Source: CAZWRN01 sp964446685
GTDB taxonomy: Bacteria; Patescibacteriota; Microgenomatia; Daviesbacterales; UBA10151
NCBI GenBank assembly: GCA_964446685.1
Contig: CAYUPO010000009.1
Coordinates: forward strand, 1-53,111
DNA: 53,111 nt
Direction: 5' to 3'
Position 1 is the first letter of the stretch. Every line of letters starts with the position of its first letter. Under the pieces are notes generated by a model. The model did no database searches. It had not been told where the DNA came from and saw only the letters and a program-made list of their open reading frames with translations. This document shows positions 6,890 through 19,600 of this stretch, piece after piece. The position numbers and the translations under genes were made by a program.

Positions 6890-7519
6890 CAGAGTCCAGC
6901 CGCTAGAGTCAAGGGTTGGGAGCCTTGGGTAAAAGAGTGATCACTCCTGAGTTCGAAATAGTATAGGTCTTCGTCTAAACCACCTAGACATACTTCAGTA
7001 AATTGCTTTTGCAGTTATTTTTCTGTGTTCGGTAAACTACCATTTTATTTTTCACGGCTAATTTGCACAAGGTTTATTTTATATAAACTTATAATGCATT
7101 ACTATACTACATGCCAAATTATACTTGTTTGCCAACTTATATAGGATATTAGTCTTTGCAAATTTTGAAGTATCGAATTTCTAAATTTTATAAACATTTC
7201 TTTTGCAAATATAGTTGAATCACTGTCTTCTCTTTGTTAGCTGCGGTCAATAAAAGATTAATAATCAGTGGTTTGGAAACATCTTGTTTTTGGTTAGATA
7301 ACCTGATGAGTACTGAAACTGCTCATTTTCAGTACTATTTTAGGCGGCTGAAACTGTTATTCCACTAACCAAAGTTGAACTATTTCCTTGTCGAGCGTCA
7401 GGAAACAGAAGACCATGAAAATGGCCTAGATCGCTTTCCACAAACCCTGCCATAAGATAGCCAATAAATATCGATTTGGCCAGTTAAGAAAATAGTAAGT
7501 ATTATATTAATAATAAGTA
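6890..7519. other. Non-coding region upstream of the giant gene
   Basis: About 630 bp of AT-rich DNA without a credible gene. It holds the nested inverted repeat at 7290-7372. Otherwise nothing is recognised. Confidence 0.5.
7290..7372 (+). ncRNA. Candidate structured RNA or operator
   Basis: TTGGTTAG (7290-7297) pairs with CTAACCAA (7365-7372). Inside it, AGTACTGAAA (7309-7318) pairs perfectly with TTTCAGTACT (7327-7336) around an 8-nt loop. Two perfect nested stems within 83 bp upstream of a 14-kb gene suggest a structured RNA or a dyad protein-binding site. No known RNA family is recognised, and no promoter for it was identified. Confidence 0.3.
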
Positions 7520-7549
7520 TTGACTTGAACTCAAAAGTATATGCATAAT
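7520..7549 (+). promoter_or_regulatory. Promoter of the giant surface-protein gene
   Basis: TTGACT (7520-7525), an 18-bp spacer and CATAAT (7544-7549). Predicted start near 7556, giving about 50 nt of leader before the ATG at 7609. Confidence 0.5.
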
Positions 7550-7608
7550 GGATAAGAACGTTATGCAAAAGTGTATGCAGACGTTTGAACTTATTCCAGG
7601 CTCGAAAA

Positions 7609-10600
7609 ATGGACAAAAAACTGCCAACTGCCAATCAAGAAAAATCCATCCAAGATTTGTATTCAGAAAACCCAAATTTAGTCACCATCCAAAAAGCGGC
7701 ACAAGTACTGGGAGTATCCAAAGATACTTTGCGAAGATGGGAAGCCAAAGGAAAGATCTCCTCCATCAGAACTGCAACTGGATACAGACTTTATGACATT
7801 AAAAAACTGACAAAAAAAACCAAAAACACTCGCCCGGCTGCAGTTACCACATCAGCTCCAGAACCTTTATTTACCCAATCTGCTTTGCCATCCCAATCTT
7901 CTGATCAAACAACCGAAGAAGAGATCTCTTATGCAGAAGAAGCACAATACATCGCTCCTGCTGTTGAGACAGATCCAGATCATTCTTTCTATAGCAAACA
8001 TATTGAACTGCCACCTCTTAACCTGAGTACCCCTACACTACAGGCTGAGGAAGATTCATTCTCATGGCCTGCAGTAGAATCCGTGAAAATTTCGACTGAC
8101 GATCAAACTTTTTCACAATACGCAACAGAGAAGAAAATTTCCAAATTTAGTGTACTGTCGAGTAAGATGCTGAATAGAAAGGTTTACACGAGTTTTTCAG
8201 TTGTTTTCACAATATTCATTTTCCTAATTGCTTCTTCTCTTTATCTACCAGGATTTAAAAATACAGGTACCGGATCTTTAATTGCCGGATTCTTTACCAA
8301 TCAGGGATCAACACCAGTCATTGAGCCTACACCTGAAATTGCCAAGGCTTCAGCAATTCATGATGTCTTGGCTGTCTCCTCTATTGCTACTTCATCTAAA
8401 TACCTGGAACTCAATCTGGATACCAATATAACTGGTAATCTGGCTGTTGAGGGTGAAGGTGTTTTCACTGAAAACATAACCGCTCCTAATATTATTTACA
8501 GCCTAGTAGCTGGTAACAACATCACTATTTCAGGTGATCCTCAAAATCCAGTGATCGCCGCTACTGCTTTTGCTGAAACAGACACACTTCAGTCAGTAAC
8601 TGCCAGAGGTGCAACTACGACCATCGCTTCGGTTTTCTCAGGTGGACTTACTACCTCATCACTTAGTCTGACAGGTGCACTGAATATGGGTCAGTTAAGT
8701 GATGATCCTGCATCAGCTGTAAATGGCACTACTTATTACAATACAGGATCAAACAAATTCAGATGTTATATTAGTGGATCATGGAGAGACTGTGATACTG
8801 ATACAGACACCGATACTATTACGCCTGCAGCTCCGGCATTTGGATCAATTGCTTTAACTGGTGATACTGGCACGGCTGAAGATTTAGAAGATGGTGATAC
8901 GATTTTAATCGCCGGATCAAATGGAATAACTACTGCAACCTCCGCTACAGATACTTTAACTATTTCTTTATCTCTTTCAACATCATCTGAGACAGTTAAT
9001 ACTTCCTCCAACTCTGGTTTGGAGCTGTCTGCTGATGGGATTTCTATGTTGAGAGGTTGTGCAAATGGCCAGCTTCTTAAATGGAATGAAACCTCCAAAC
9101 TATGGGAATGTGGTTCTGATGTTGGTGGTTTATCTTCAGCAGTAGTAGACATTCGAGAAGGTGACACACCGGTTGGCACTAATGTGACTGTATTAAACTT
9201 TACTGCCAGTGATTTCACCATAACTGAATCCCCTTCCGGACAGGATAACTTTGCAATTGATTATGCAAACTCAGGTATTACCAGAAAAGCTGAAAATGAA
9301 ACAATTGCCGGAAATTGGGTTTTCACGAATGGAATCACTCTTGGTTCAGGAGAAACAGTGACTATTGGCACGATTGGATTATCCGATGCCGGTAGTAATA
9401 ACCTGACTTCAGGCGCAACCCAGATTGGCGTCTTTGATGAATTCAGTAATTCTTCTTCGACAACTCTGCAACAAGTCTTAAATGACCTTGATAGTGCAAT
9501 AGGTGGAGGCGCTTCTAAATGGACTGATTCCGGTAGCATTACTTATCTCACTTCAACCAGTGATGATGTGGCAGTAGGAGGAACTACTTTAGCTGCCCCA
9601 TTCTCAGTTGATGTTTCTGCAAACACTGTCCGAATTGGTTCTGGTTCCACAAACAATGGCACACTATCTCTATATGCCTCAGATGGTGACACAGGTGATC
9701 TTTTATATAACACATCAGATCAGTTTCAATTTTCTGGTGGGTCTGTTTTAATTGATAGTGGTTTTACTGTATCTGCCGGCACAGTGACAGTCCCTGCCGG
9801 ATCGATTGATAACTCCGAACTGGCTAATTCTGCTGTTACTGTTAATACTTCCGGTCCTCTTGGCGGAGGAGGCGCTGTTTCTCTCGGTGGAACTTTGACC
9901 CTGACCTGTTCAACCTGTTTGACCACAGCCAGTACTTTATTTACTTTTGCCGGAACCTCTGGCTCTTCCTCAACTATCACTTCAGGTGGAACTGTTACGG
10001 TAGCAGCTGGAACAGGAATTTCTACCACAGGCAATGGAACTGGCACTGTGACTGTAGCGAATACTGGGGTCACTTCAAACGTAGCAGGCACTGGTATCTC
10101 TGTATCAGGAGCAACAGGTGCGGTAACGATTACTAATACCGGAGTTACTTCTCTGGATGGTGGCACAGGATCAATCGCTGTAGCAAATGCCACATTTAGT
10201 ACCGGCACTCTCACAATAGACGATGCTGCAGCTGATGGTTCTACCAAAGGTATCGCTGCTTTCAATGCCACTCATTTCTCTGCCTCAAGTGGAGTTATAT
10301 CAATCGCTAATGACGGAATTGCTTTGGGAACTTTGACAACAGGTAACTATGTATCCACTATAACCGGAAACACGCAGGTTGGCGTCTCAGGGTCAGGCTC
10401 TGAGACTGCTGGTGTAACTCTGTCAATCAATGCTAACTCACTGACTGCAACTGAACTAAATCCTACTTTGACTTTTGCTGATGGTGATTACATTGATCTT
10501 TCGGCAATCCTGCATGATGATTCTGCTTTACAAGGTTTAAGACTGCCAAACACAGGTGCAACCCCAACTAACCCAACTTCAGGCGAAGGTCAGATTGCCT

Positions 10601-13600
10601 ATGACGCGACCAACAATAATGTAATTTACTACAACGGATCTTCCTGGCAAACAATCACCACCACAGGTACGGCTGGAGATATTACTGATGTTCTGGCAGG
10701 ATCTGGTTTAACTGGTGGCGGTTCTTCTGGTTCAGTTACATTAACAATCGGCGGATCATCAACAATCACTGTTAACGCTGATGATATTGCTGTCACAGCA
10801 GACTCTATTGGTGACACTCAGCTGGCTTTCAATACGGGTCAGCATTTAACTTCTTCATCTGCAGTCACCTTTACATCTGTAGATACCGGCCAAGGTGCAA
10901 ATGAACTGTACGACATGGATCAAAATGTATTGACAACTTCAGGAGTGACTTTTGCTACTTTGGACACCGGGTTTGGACCAAATGAACTTTATGATATGGA
11001 CCAGCATGTGCTGACTACATCAGCTGTTACCTTTGCAACACTGGACACCGGTCAGGGAGCAAATGAGTTGTATGACATGGATCAAAATGTCTTAACTACT
11101 TCAGGTGTTACTTTTGCTTCTCTAATAGCAAATACATCCACCGGAATTTCAATTGGAGCTGAAGTTGCAGGTACTAATAATACCAATGGAAATCTGACTT
11201 TCTATGCTGATGGTGATGATGGTAGTAATAACGCCTACACTTCCCTCTTTACGACTGGAACACAGACCCAAAACATCACCTACACTCTCCCTACAGATGA
11301 TGGTGATAATAATTATGTTTTGAGCAGTAACGGATCTGGTGTACTGTCCTGGAAATCGGTCACAGGCGTCGGCGGTGGAACAGGTACTGTGACACAAATT
11401 GACGCTGGTAATGGAATCTCCACCGGAGGATCATCAATCACAACCTCAGGCACTGTTTCAATTAGTCTGCTTAGTGGAGCAGACGGAACAGGTGTTACTT
11501 CATCTCGTTCTGGTCTGGAATTTGGTGGGGCTTCAAGTAATGAACTGACTTTACTTCAGGGATGTACCAACAACGACATGCTGTTATGGGACGATTCCAA
11601 CAATCAGTGGGCCTGTGGAACGGTTTCTGGCGCAGGTGGAATTGACGGAGCCGGTGCTGCAAACAGAGTTGCTTATTGGTCTGATAATAATACTCTGACA
11701 TCAAATGCTAATTTTACCTTTGATCCATCAGCAACTTCTGGAAATACTTTTGCTATTTCAAATACTGGTCTGACTTCAGGAGCACTAACTGCCTTTGTAT
11801 CGACTAATGATTCAGCCGCCGACACTGCCTGGATTGCTAATTCCTTAACTGTCAACAATGCTCAAGGAACAACAGCTGTTTCAACTGGAAGCATTTACGG
11901 CTTTAATCTTAACTTTAATCAAAATACTTCCATCGCAGGTAACACCGAATCGGCTGCCAGAATCGGGATCGCTCAAAATAATTCTGCTTCAACTGATCAA
12001 TCAGTCAGTTCTATTTTGTCACTTGAAAATGACGACACAGCATCGGGAAATCAGATCACTGCTACCAGGGGTTTGAATATTGATGGGGCAAATGTAACTG
12101 ATGGCATATACTTTAACGGTACATTTGGAACGAACCTAATTAATACCTCAACTGGCAACTTTGTATTAACCCAATCAGGAGCTATCACAGCCGCCACACT
12201 TGATACAGGGCAAGGAGCCAATGAGCTTTACGACATGGATCAAAATGTCCTGACTACTTCAACTGTCACTTTTGCCACTGTTGATACTGGTCAGGGAGCA
12301 AACGAGCTCTATGACATGGATCAAAATGTCTTAACTACTTCAGCTGTTACTTTTGCCACAATAGACACCGGCCAGGGCGCTAATGAGTTGTATGACATGG
12401 ATCAGAATGTCTTAACTACATCGGCTGTGACTTTTGCTACTTTGGATACCGGACAGGGTGCTAATGAACTGTATGACATGGATCAGAATGTACTGACTAC
12501 TTCTTCCGTAACTTTTGACACTTTGACTCTAACCAACGACCTGACAGTTGCTAATGGCGGAACAGGTGCTTCCACTTTCACTTCAAATGGAGTGCTATAC
12601 GGAAATGGAGCCAGCGCAATTGCTGCCACAACTGCTGGAACTGACGGACAACTGTTGCTGGGAAATACAGCTGGTGCACCAGCTTTTGCCACAATGTCAG
12701 CTGATGCTACCATCACCAATGCTGGTGTATTGACCATTGCCGCAAACGCAGTTGCGCTTGGTACAGACACTACCGGCAACTACATAGCAACCATAGCCGG
12801 ATCTTCTCAGATTGGGGTTTCTGGTTCAGGCTCTGAAACAGCTGCAGTAACATTGTCTCTTCAGGCAAACTCGGTTGATGCTTCACATCTGGCTGCCTCT
12901 TTGTCATTGGCTGATGGTGATTACATTGATCTTTCGGCAATCCTGCATGACGATTCTGCTTTACAAGGTTTGCGATTGCCAAACACAGGGGCAACCCCAA
13001 CTAACCCAACTTCAGGTGAAGGGCAGATTGCCTATGATGCAGTTAATAATACCGTTATTTATTTTGATGGCTCAGCCTGGCTGACTTTGACTTCGACCGG
13101 AACTGCCGGAGATATCACAGAAGTTATAGCCGGAGCAGGTTTAACTGATGGCGGAACAACCGGAGCAGTTACTCTAAATATCGGTGGATCCTCGACCATC
13201 ACAGTTGGAACTGATGATATTTCAGTGACTGCCGACTCTATTGGTGATACTCAGTTAGCATTCAATACCGGACAGCATCTGACAACCTCTTCCAATGTGA
13301 CTTTCGCAACTGTTGATACCGGACAGGGTGCTAATGAACTGTATGACATGGATCAGAATGTTCTGACTACTTCCCTAGTCACTTTTGATACTTTGACTCT
13401 GACCAATGATCTAACAGTTGCTAATGGTGGAACAGGTGCTTCCACCTTTACTGCTGGTGGTGTGCTTTATGGCAACGGAGCTTCTGCTCTGGCTGCTACA
13501 GCTCAGGGAACCACCGGACAGGCTTTGATTTCCGGCGGCGCCGGATCTCCAACCTGGACAACAGGCACTTTGACATTGGCTGGTGATTTTGCCACATCAG

Positions 13601-16600
13601 GAGCCAACTCACTGACGTTAACAACAACCGGCACAACCAATGTCACTCTTCCGACAACAGGAACTCTTTGTTCCACCTCTTCCTGTGAGGATGCCATTAC
13701 TTTCTCCAATGGTCTGACCAGAACAGCCGATGCTGTCACATTGGGTGGAGCTTTAACTGCAAACACAACCATTACTCAAGACAGTGCTGAAACTTTCACT
13801 ATTGCTAATACCGGAACTGGCGAGACAGCTTTTGATCTGACCTCGACTGGCGATTTGAATATTAAAGACAACAGTACAACCTTCTTTTCCTTCCAGGATA
13901 ATGGCACATTAGCCTACACAGGTGGAACAGGTGTAACAACACAAACTGCAGCCGGATTTACGGCCAATTCTTTGACTACAGGTACTTTGATGCAACTGAC
14001 TGCAACTGCTTTAACATCAGGTTCATTCTTTGATGTCAACAATGGATCATCAATCTTTAATATCTCTCAGACAGGATTGACTTCTTCCCTTCCAGTTAAC
14101 TTCACCTCTCCTGGAGATGTTGCAATTGCTTATGATCTGAACTTCACCAATTCCACAGCTTCTTACATCAATAGCGCTGCATCATTAAATATTGCCGCTG
14201 GTGAAGTCTACAATTCATCAAACCTTTATCTACGAACCTACAATCAAGGAACAGTCGTAGTTGATTCTGGTGCGACAACCGGGACCAGTTTCCAGCTGGC
14301 TAATAACAATCTGACAACCGGTACAGCAGTTGATATTACATCCACTTCCGCTACCTCAGGTTCTTTGCTCAATGTAGCTCAAACCACTTCGACATTTACC
14401 GGTAATCTGGCAGCTATCTCGTTGGGGACAGGTTCAGGAACTGGTCTAGCTGTCACTAATGGTGGTTCCGGATACTCAGTCAGAGTTAATGATGATGGCA
14501 CAACGACTGATTCCACGCCAATCGTCTTTGATGCTGCTGGAAATGTGCTGATTGGTGGAACTTCTGAATCATTAGCAAACTCCAGCTTTACTTTGGGCGG
14601 TGAAGATCTATATGTCGCTGGTATGGTTGGATTTGAAGGAGATATCTTTACCGATGGTGATCTTAATATTGGCGCAATCGGCCTGAATGATGTTGGTTCA
14701 AGTAACTCTACTTCAGGTGCTTCACTGGTCGGTGTGTTTGATGAATTTACTAACTCTTCTTCCACAACTGTTCAGGATGTCTTAGATGATCTAGATGCAG
14801 CGATCGCCGCAGCTGGAACTGGTGATATCACTGCTGTTGGATCTATGACTACAGGGGATGCATTTGCTGATTCATCAGCTGATGATGACTGGCTGGGATT
14901 AGGTGGTTCAGCCGGAAGAATCGGTTTTGATGATCTGGCAACTGATGAAGTTGATATTTTATCAGCTACTCTGGATCTGAACGCCGGTTTGATTACCAAC
15001 ATAGGCAATTCTGGAACTGACTTTACTTCAGGCGGCGGATTGACTCTGGCTGGAAATCTGGAATCTTATGGAAATACCACTTTGGGTGATGCTTCAGCCG
15101 ATACAGTCAGCTTCTTTGCCCGAATCAATACCAGTATTTTGCCGGCCACTAATGACACTTACAATCTCGGAGCTGATACTGCTAGATGGACAGGCGCTTT
15201 TTATGGCACAGGCGGCGCTATTCATGTTGGAACATCAACTACAGATGAAGGTACTATTTCCTATAACACCTCAACCAATGTCCTAAATTTCGGCACTGAT
15301 TCAACCACCAATGGAGATATCGCCTTTAACACTGATCAGCTCTACATCGATAAATCCACCGGATATGTCGGAATCGGTTCAACTACACCAACGTCCAATC
15401 TGTTTGCCCAGGCAACAGATGGTAATGCCGAAACTAACACCAATTTGCTGACACTGGCACACAGTATTTCCAATGCCGGAACTGGGGATAGTTATACCAA
15501 ACTGCTACTGCATCAGGATGGTACAAATGCTTCAACCACTTTTACAGATTCATCAGCTACCGGTCATACAGTCACTGCATCCGGAAATGCTCAGCTAAAT
15601 ACCTCAACTAAGAAATTTGGTACAGCAGCTGGAACTTTTGATGGAACTGGCGATAGGATCACTGCTCCAGACAGCGCTGATTTTACCTTTGGATCGAATG
15701 ATTTTACAATTGATACCTGGATCAATCTAACTTCAGCACCAGCCTCTGGTTTTGGTGCCGCAATTTATTCACAGGATGGTGGAGCCGGTATATTTACACC
15801 TGTTGCTGTTTACCTTTCAACTGGCATGCATGTCATCCTTTATGCTTCCAGTAACAACTCTTCCTGGGATGTTCATGGTGGAACTGATGTTTGTGATGCC
15901 ACATCTGCTTTATCAACCGGAAGCTGGCACCATTTTGCACTGGTCAGATCCGGCAACAACTGGATGGTCTTTATTGACGGCACACAATGCGGAACAACTC
16001 AGGTAGCTTCAGGAGCTTTGTTTGACTCTACCAGCAATGTTTACATCGGCGGCCAGTTCCAGTCAGCAGCCGGATCAGGCGGTATCAATGGATATCTTGA
16101 TGAATACCGTGTTTCAAATGGAATTGCCCGATGGACCAGTAACTTCACTGTTCCAGCTGTAGCTTATGGAGGTACTGTCGGTGCTGATAATATAGCCAGC
16201 GGTATTTTATTCCAGATGGAAAATGCCGGTGGATCTCTAGTTAGTTCAGGCCAGATCGCCAGTGTCATGACAACTGCGACTGCTGACAATGAAGTAGCTG
16301 CCCTGACATTTTCTACTATCAATAACTCCGGATCAGCTGTTGCTCCAACCGAAAGAATGAGACTGACCGGTGCTGGCAATCTTGGTTTGGGAGACCTGAC
16401 TCCTGATGCTAAATTTGAAGTTTTGGCAACCACAGAACAGATGAGACTGACTCATACAGACGGTAGTAAAGATGCCAGATTTACAGTTGATACAAACGGA
16501 ATGTTAACTATCGATACTTCCACCGATGGTACAGCTGGAGCTGTTTATCTGACAGATGATCTTTATGTTGGAGCTTCAAGTGAAACATTGGCTGCTGCTG

Positions 16601-19600
16601 GATTTGCACTGGATGGAAATGATGCCTTTGTCAGCGGCATGTTTGGAGTTGAAGGTGATATCTATACAGACGGAGACTTAAATATCGGATCCATTGGCTT
16701 AAATGATGTCGGTTCAAGTAACAGTACCTCAGGTGCTTCCCTGGTTGGAGTATTTGATGAATTTACTAATTCCAGTTCAACCACTGTTCAGGACGTCTTA
16801 GATGATTTGGATGCAGCGATTGCCGCAGCTGGTGGAGATATCACTGCTGTTGGATCTATGACTACTGGGGACGCATTTGCTGATGCGACAGCTGATGATG
16901 ACTGGTTGGGACTGGGAGGAGCTGCCGGAAGAATTGAATTTGATGATCAGGCAACTGATGAAATAAATGTATTAGACGCCAACTTTGGGATTGGAGACGC
17001 CAGTCCATTGGCTCTGCTGACAGTTGGTTCAGGTGATTTATTCCAGGTCAATGCTTCAGGCAATATTACATTCAATCAAACAGCTCCGACAGTCACAATT
17101 GGTAATACCGGAACACTGACTTTCAACGACGGAACAAATGATCTGGTTCAGATAATGGATATCGGTACTGAAGGTGTCATTAATTTCCCAAATGCAGCTT
17201 CAGTTGACCGGATCAGACTGTTTAATGATACAGACAAAGCTAAAATAGCTGGAGGCAGTAACTATGCTATCAATTATCATGCCGGTGACAAACTGGACAC
17301 CCTTGGTTCACACAACTTTTATATTGGCGATGGCGCAAACTGGTCAGCAATTGCAACCTTAAATACAACCGGCGCAGATTTTGCCGGCACCCTGACTTCC
17401 GGAACAGGTAATGCATTCAATGTTGATGCAACAGGGGCTATTACAGCAGTCACCGGATATACTCAGTCAACCGGTACATTCTCAAGTACTCTTACAACTA
17501 CTAATTCAGCTACTTTTGCTTCAACAACAGCAAATTCAGACACTCTGAAAATCAAACCACAGTCAACTTCAACAGGTGCTTCATTTAATGGCACTTTGAC
17601 CTCAGCTGATCTGACAGCCAGTGATAAAACATGGACATTACCTGATGAAACAGGCACTATTTGTACCACAGGTTCAGTTTGTGCCGGATATCAGGCTTCC
17701 GGAACCTATGAGAGTGTCTTAACTTTTGATAATGGGCTGACCCGAACTGCTAATAACATTCAACTGGGTGGAGCCCTGACAGGCAACACGACAATTACTC
17801 AAGACACTGCTGAAACTTTCAATATCGTTAACAGTGGAACAGGTGAAACTTCATTTAACCTTTCTTCAACTGGGGACTTGAACATCAAAGATAACGGCAC
17901 CACCTTCTTCACTTTCCAGGATGATGGCACATTAGCTTACACCGGTGGAACAGGCATAGATACAGAAACAGCAAACACTTTTACAGCCAACTCTTTGACA
18001 ACCGGAACATTGATGCAGCTGACAGCAACAGCTCTGACAACCGGTTCATTCTTTGACATCAACAACGGTTCAAGTATCTTTAATGTCTCACAATCATCAT
18101 TTACTACATCATTACCTGTTAATTTCACCTCTCCGGGTGATGTGTCAATCGCCAATGATATCCAGTTCACCAATCCAACTGCTTCATTTATCAAGTCTTA
18201 CAGTGCTTTGACCCTTCAAGCCGGGGATCCGTTTGGTTCATCCAATCTGACACTCGGTACTTACAACGAGGGCTCTGTTTATATCCCAACCAATGTCATT
18301 ACCGGAACTGGACTGGATATTGATGCCAATGCTCTGACATCAGGTATCGCACTTGATATCAGCTCCACTTCCGCCACATCAGGTTCACTTTTGAATATTG
18401 CCCAGACCACTTCTACCTTTACCGGAAACCTAGCTGCCATCTCACTGGGAACAGGTTCCGGAACAGCTCTAAATATTGCCAACGGTGGTACAGGTTACAC
18501 ATTCAGAGCTAATGATGATGGTACCTATACTGACTCAACTCCATTTGTAATTGAGGCAGATGGCGATGTAATGCTTGGCGCAACCTCAGAAACAATCGCC
18601 GCAGCTGGGTTTAGTATGGATGGCAATGAATTCTTTGGTGCTGGAATGCTTGGTGTTGAAGGTGCTATTTATACTGATGGTGGTTTGGATGTCAATAATT
18701 CAGCATTGGCAATTAATTCTTCAGGTGCTATTACAGCGGCAACTGGAATCACTTCATCAGGAACTATCAATTTCTCAGGCCTGACAGCTTCAAGTGTTGT
18801 TTATACAGATGGATCAAAAAACCTGACATCAACTGCTCCTACATCAGGCACAATAGGTTACTGGTCAAGAACAGGTACAACCCTTTCCCCTGCCACATCC
18901 GGAGATTCAGTGTTGCTAAACAATAATGTGGCCTATCAGATCAAAGATTCAGGCGGAGTAGCCAGAAACATGGTCAACCTGACAGGTGCTGATATGCAAA
19001 CATTTGGAACTGGAACTTACAATGCAACTTATAATGGATATGCAATAGATATTACTTCAGCCTATCCTTCCGGACAAACAACCAGCGCAGCCTTTGATAT
19101 TAAATCCACCTCCAACTTGGCTGCAACTGATGAACTGGTTCAGTTTGGTGATTCATCTGCCGACTTTTTGACTATCATGGGTGATGGATCGATGACATCA
19201 GTTAATAGTGCTGTGACCGGAACTGGATTTGGACTGACCGGAAACTCACTGACAACCGGAACTGCGATGCAGATTACAGCTACAGCTCTGACAACCGGAT
19301 CATTCTTTGATATCAATAACGGATCAAGTGTTTTCAATGTTTCTCAAACAGCTTTCACTACTTCCCTGCCAACCAATTTCACTGCAGCCGGTGATGTATC
19401 AATGGCTTATGATCTGAATTTCACCAATCCAACAGTTTCCTATATTAAATCAGCTGCTCCTCTTTCCCTCTATGCAGGTGAGACTTTTAATTCTTCCAAT
19501 CTGACACTTGGAACCTACAATCAGGGAACAATTGTTTTAGATACGGCAGTTACTACAGGCACTGCTCTGAGTATGACTAATTCAAACTTAACTACCGGTA

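Noticed and set aside
7398..7634. 78-residue minus-strand open frame upstream of the giant gene
   Set aside because: It overlaps the giant gene's promoter and start, has no family resemblance and no upstream signals.
10543..13662. LPNTG (10543-10557 and 12976-12990) and LPTTG (13648-13662) in the giant protein as sortase signals
   Set aside because: They are internal, far from the C-terminus, and not followed by a hydrophobic segment and basic tail. Two belong to a duplicated module, so chance plus duplication explains them.
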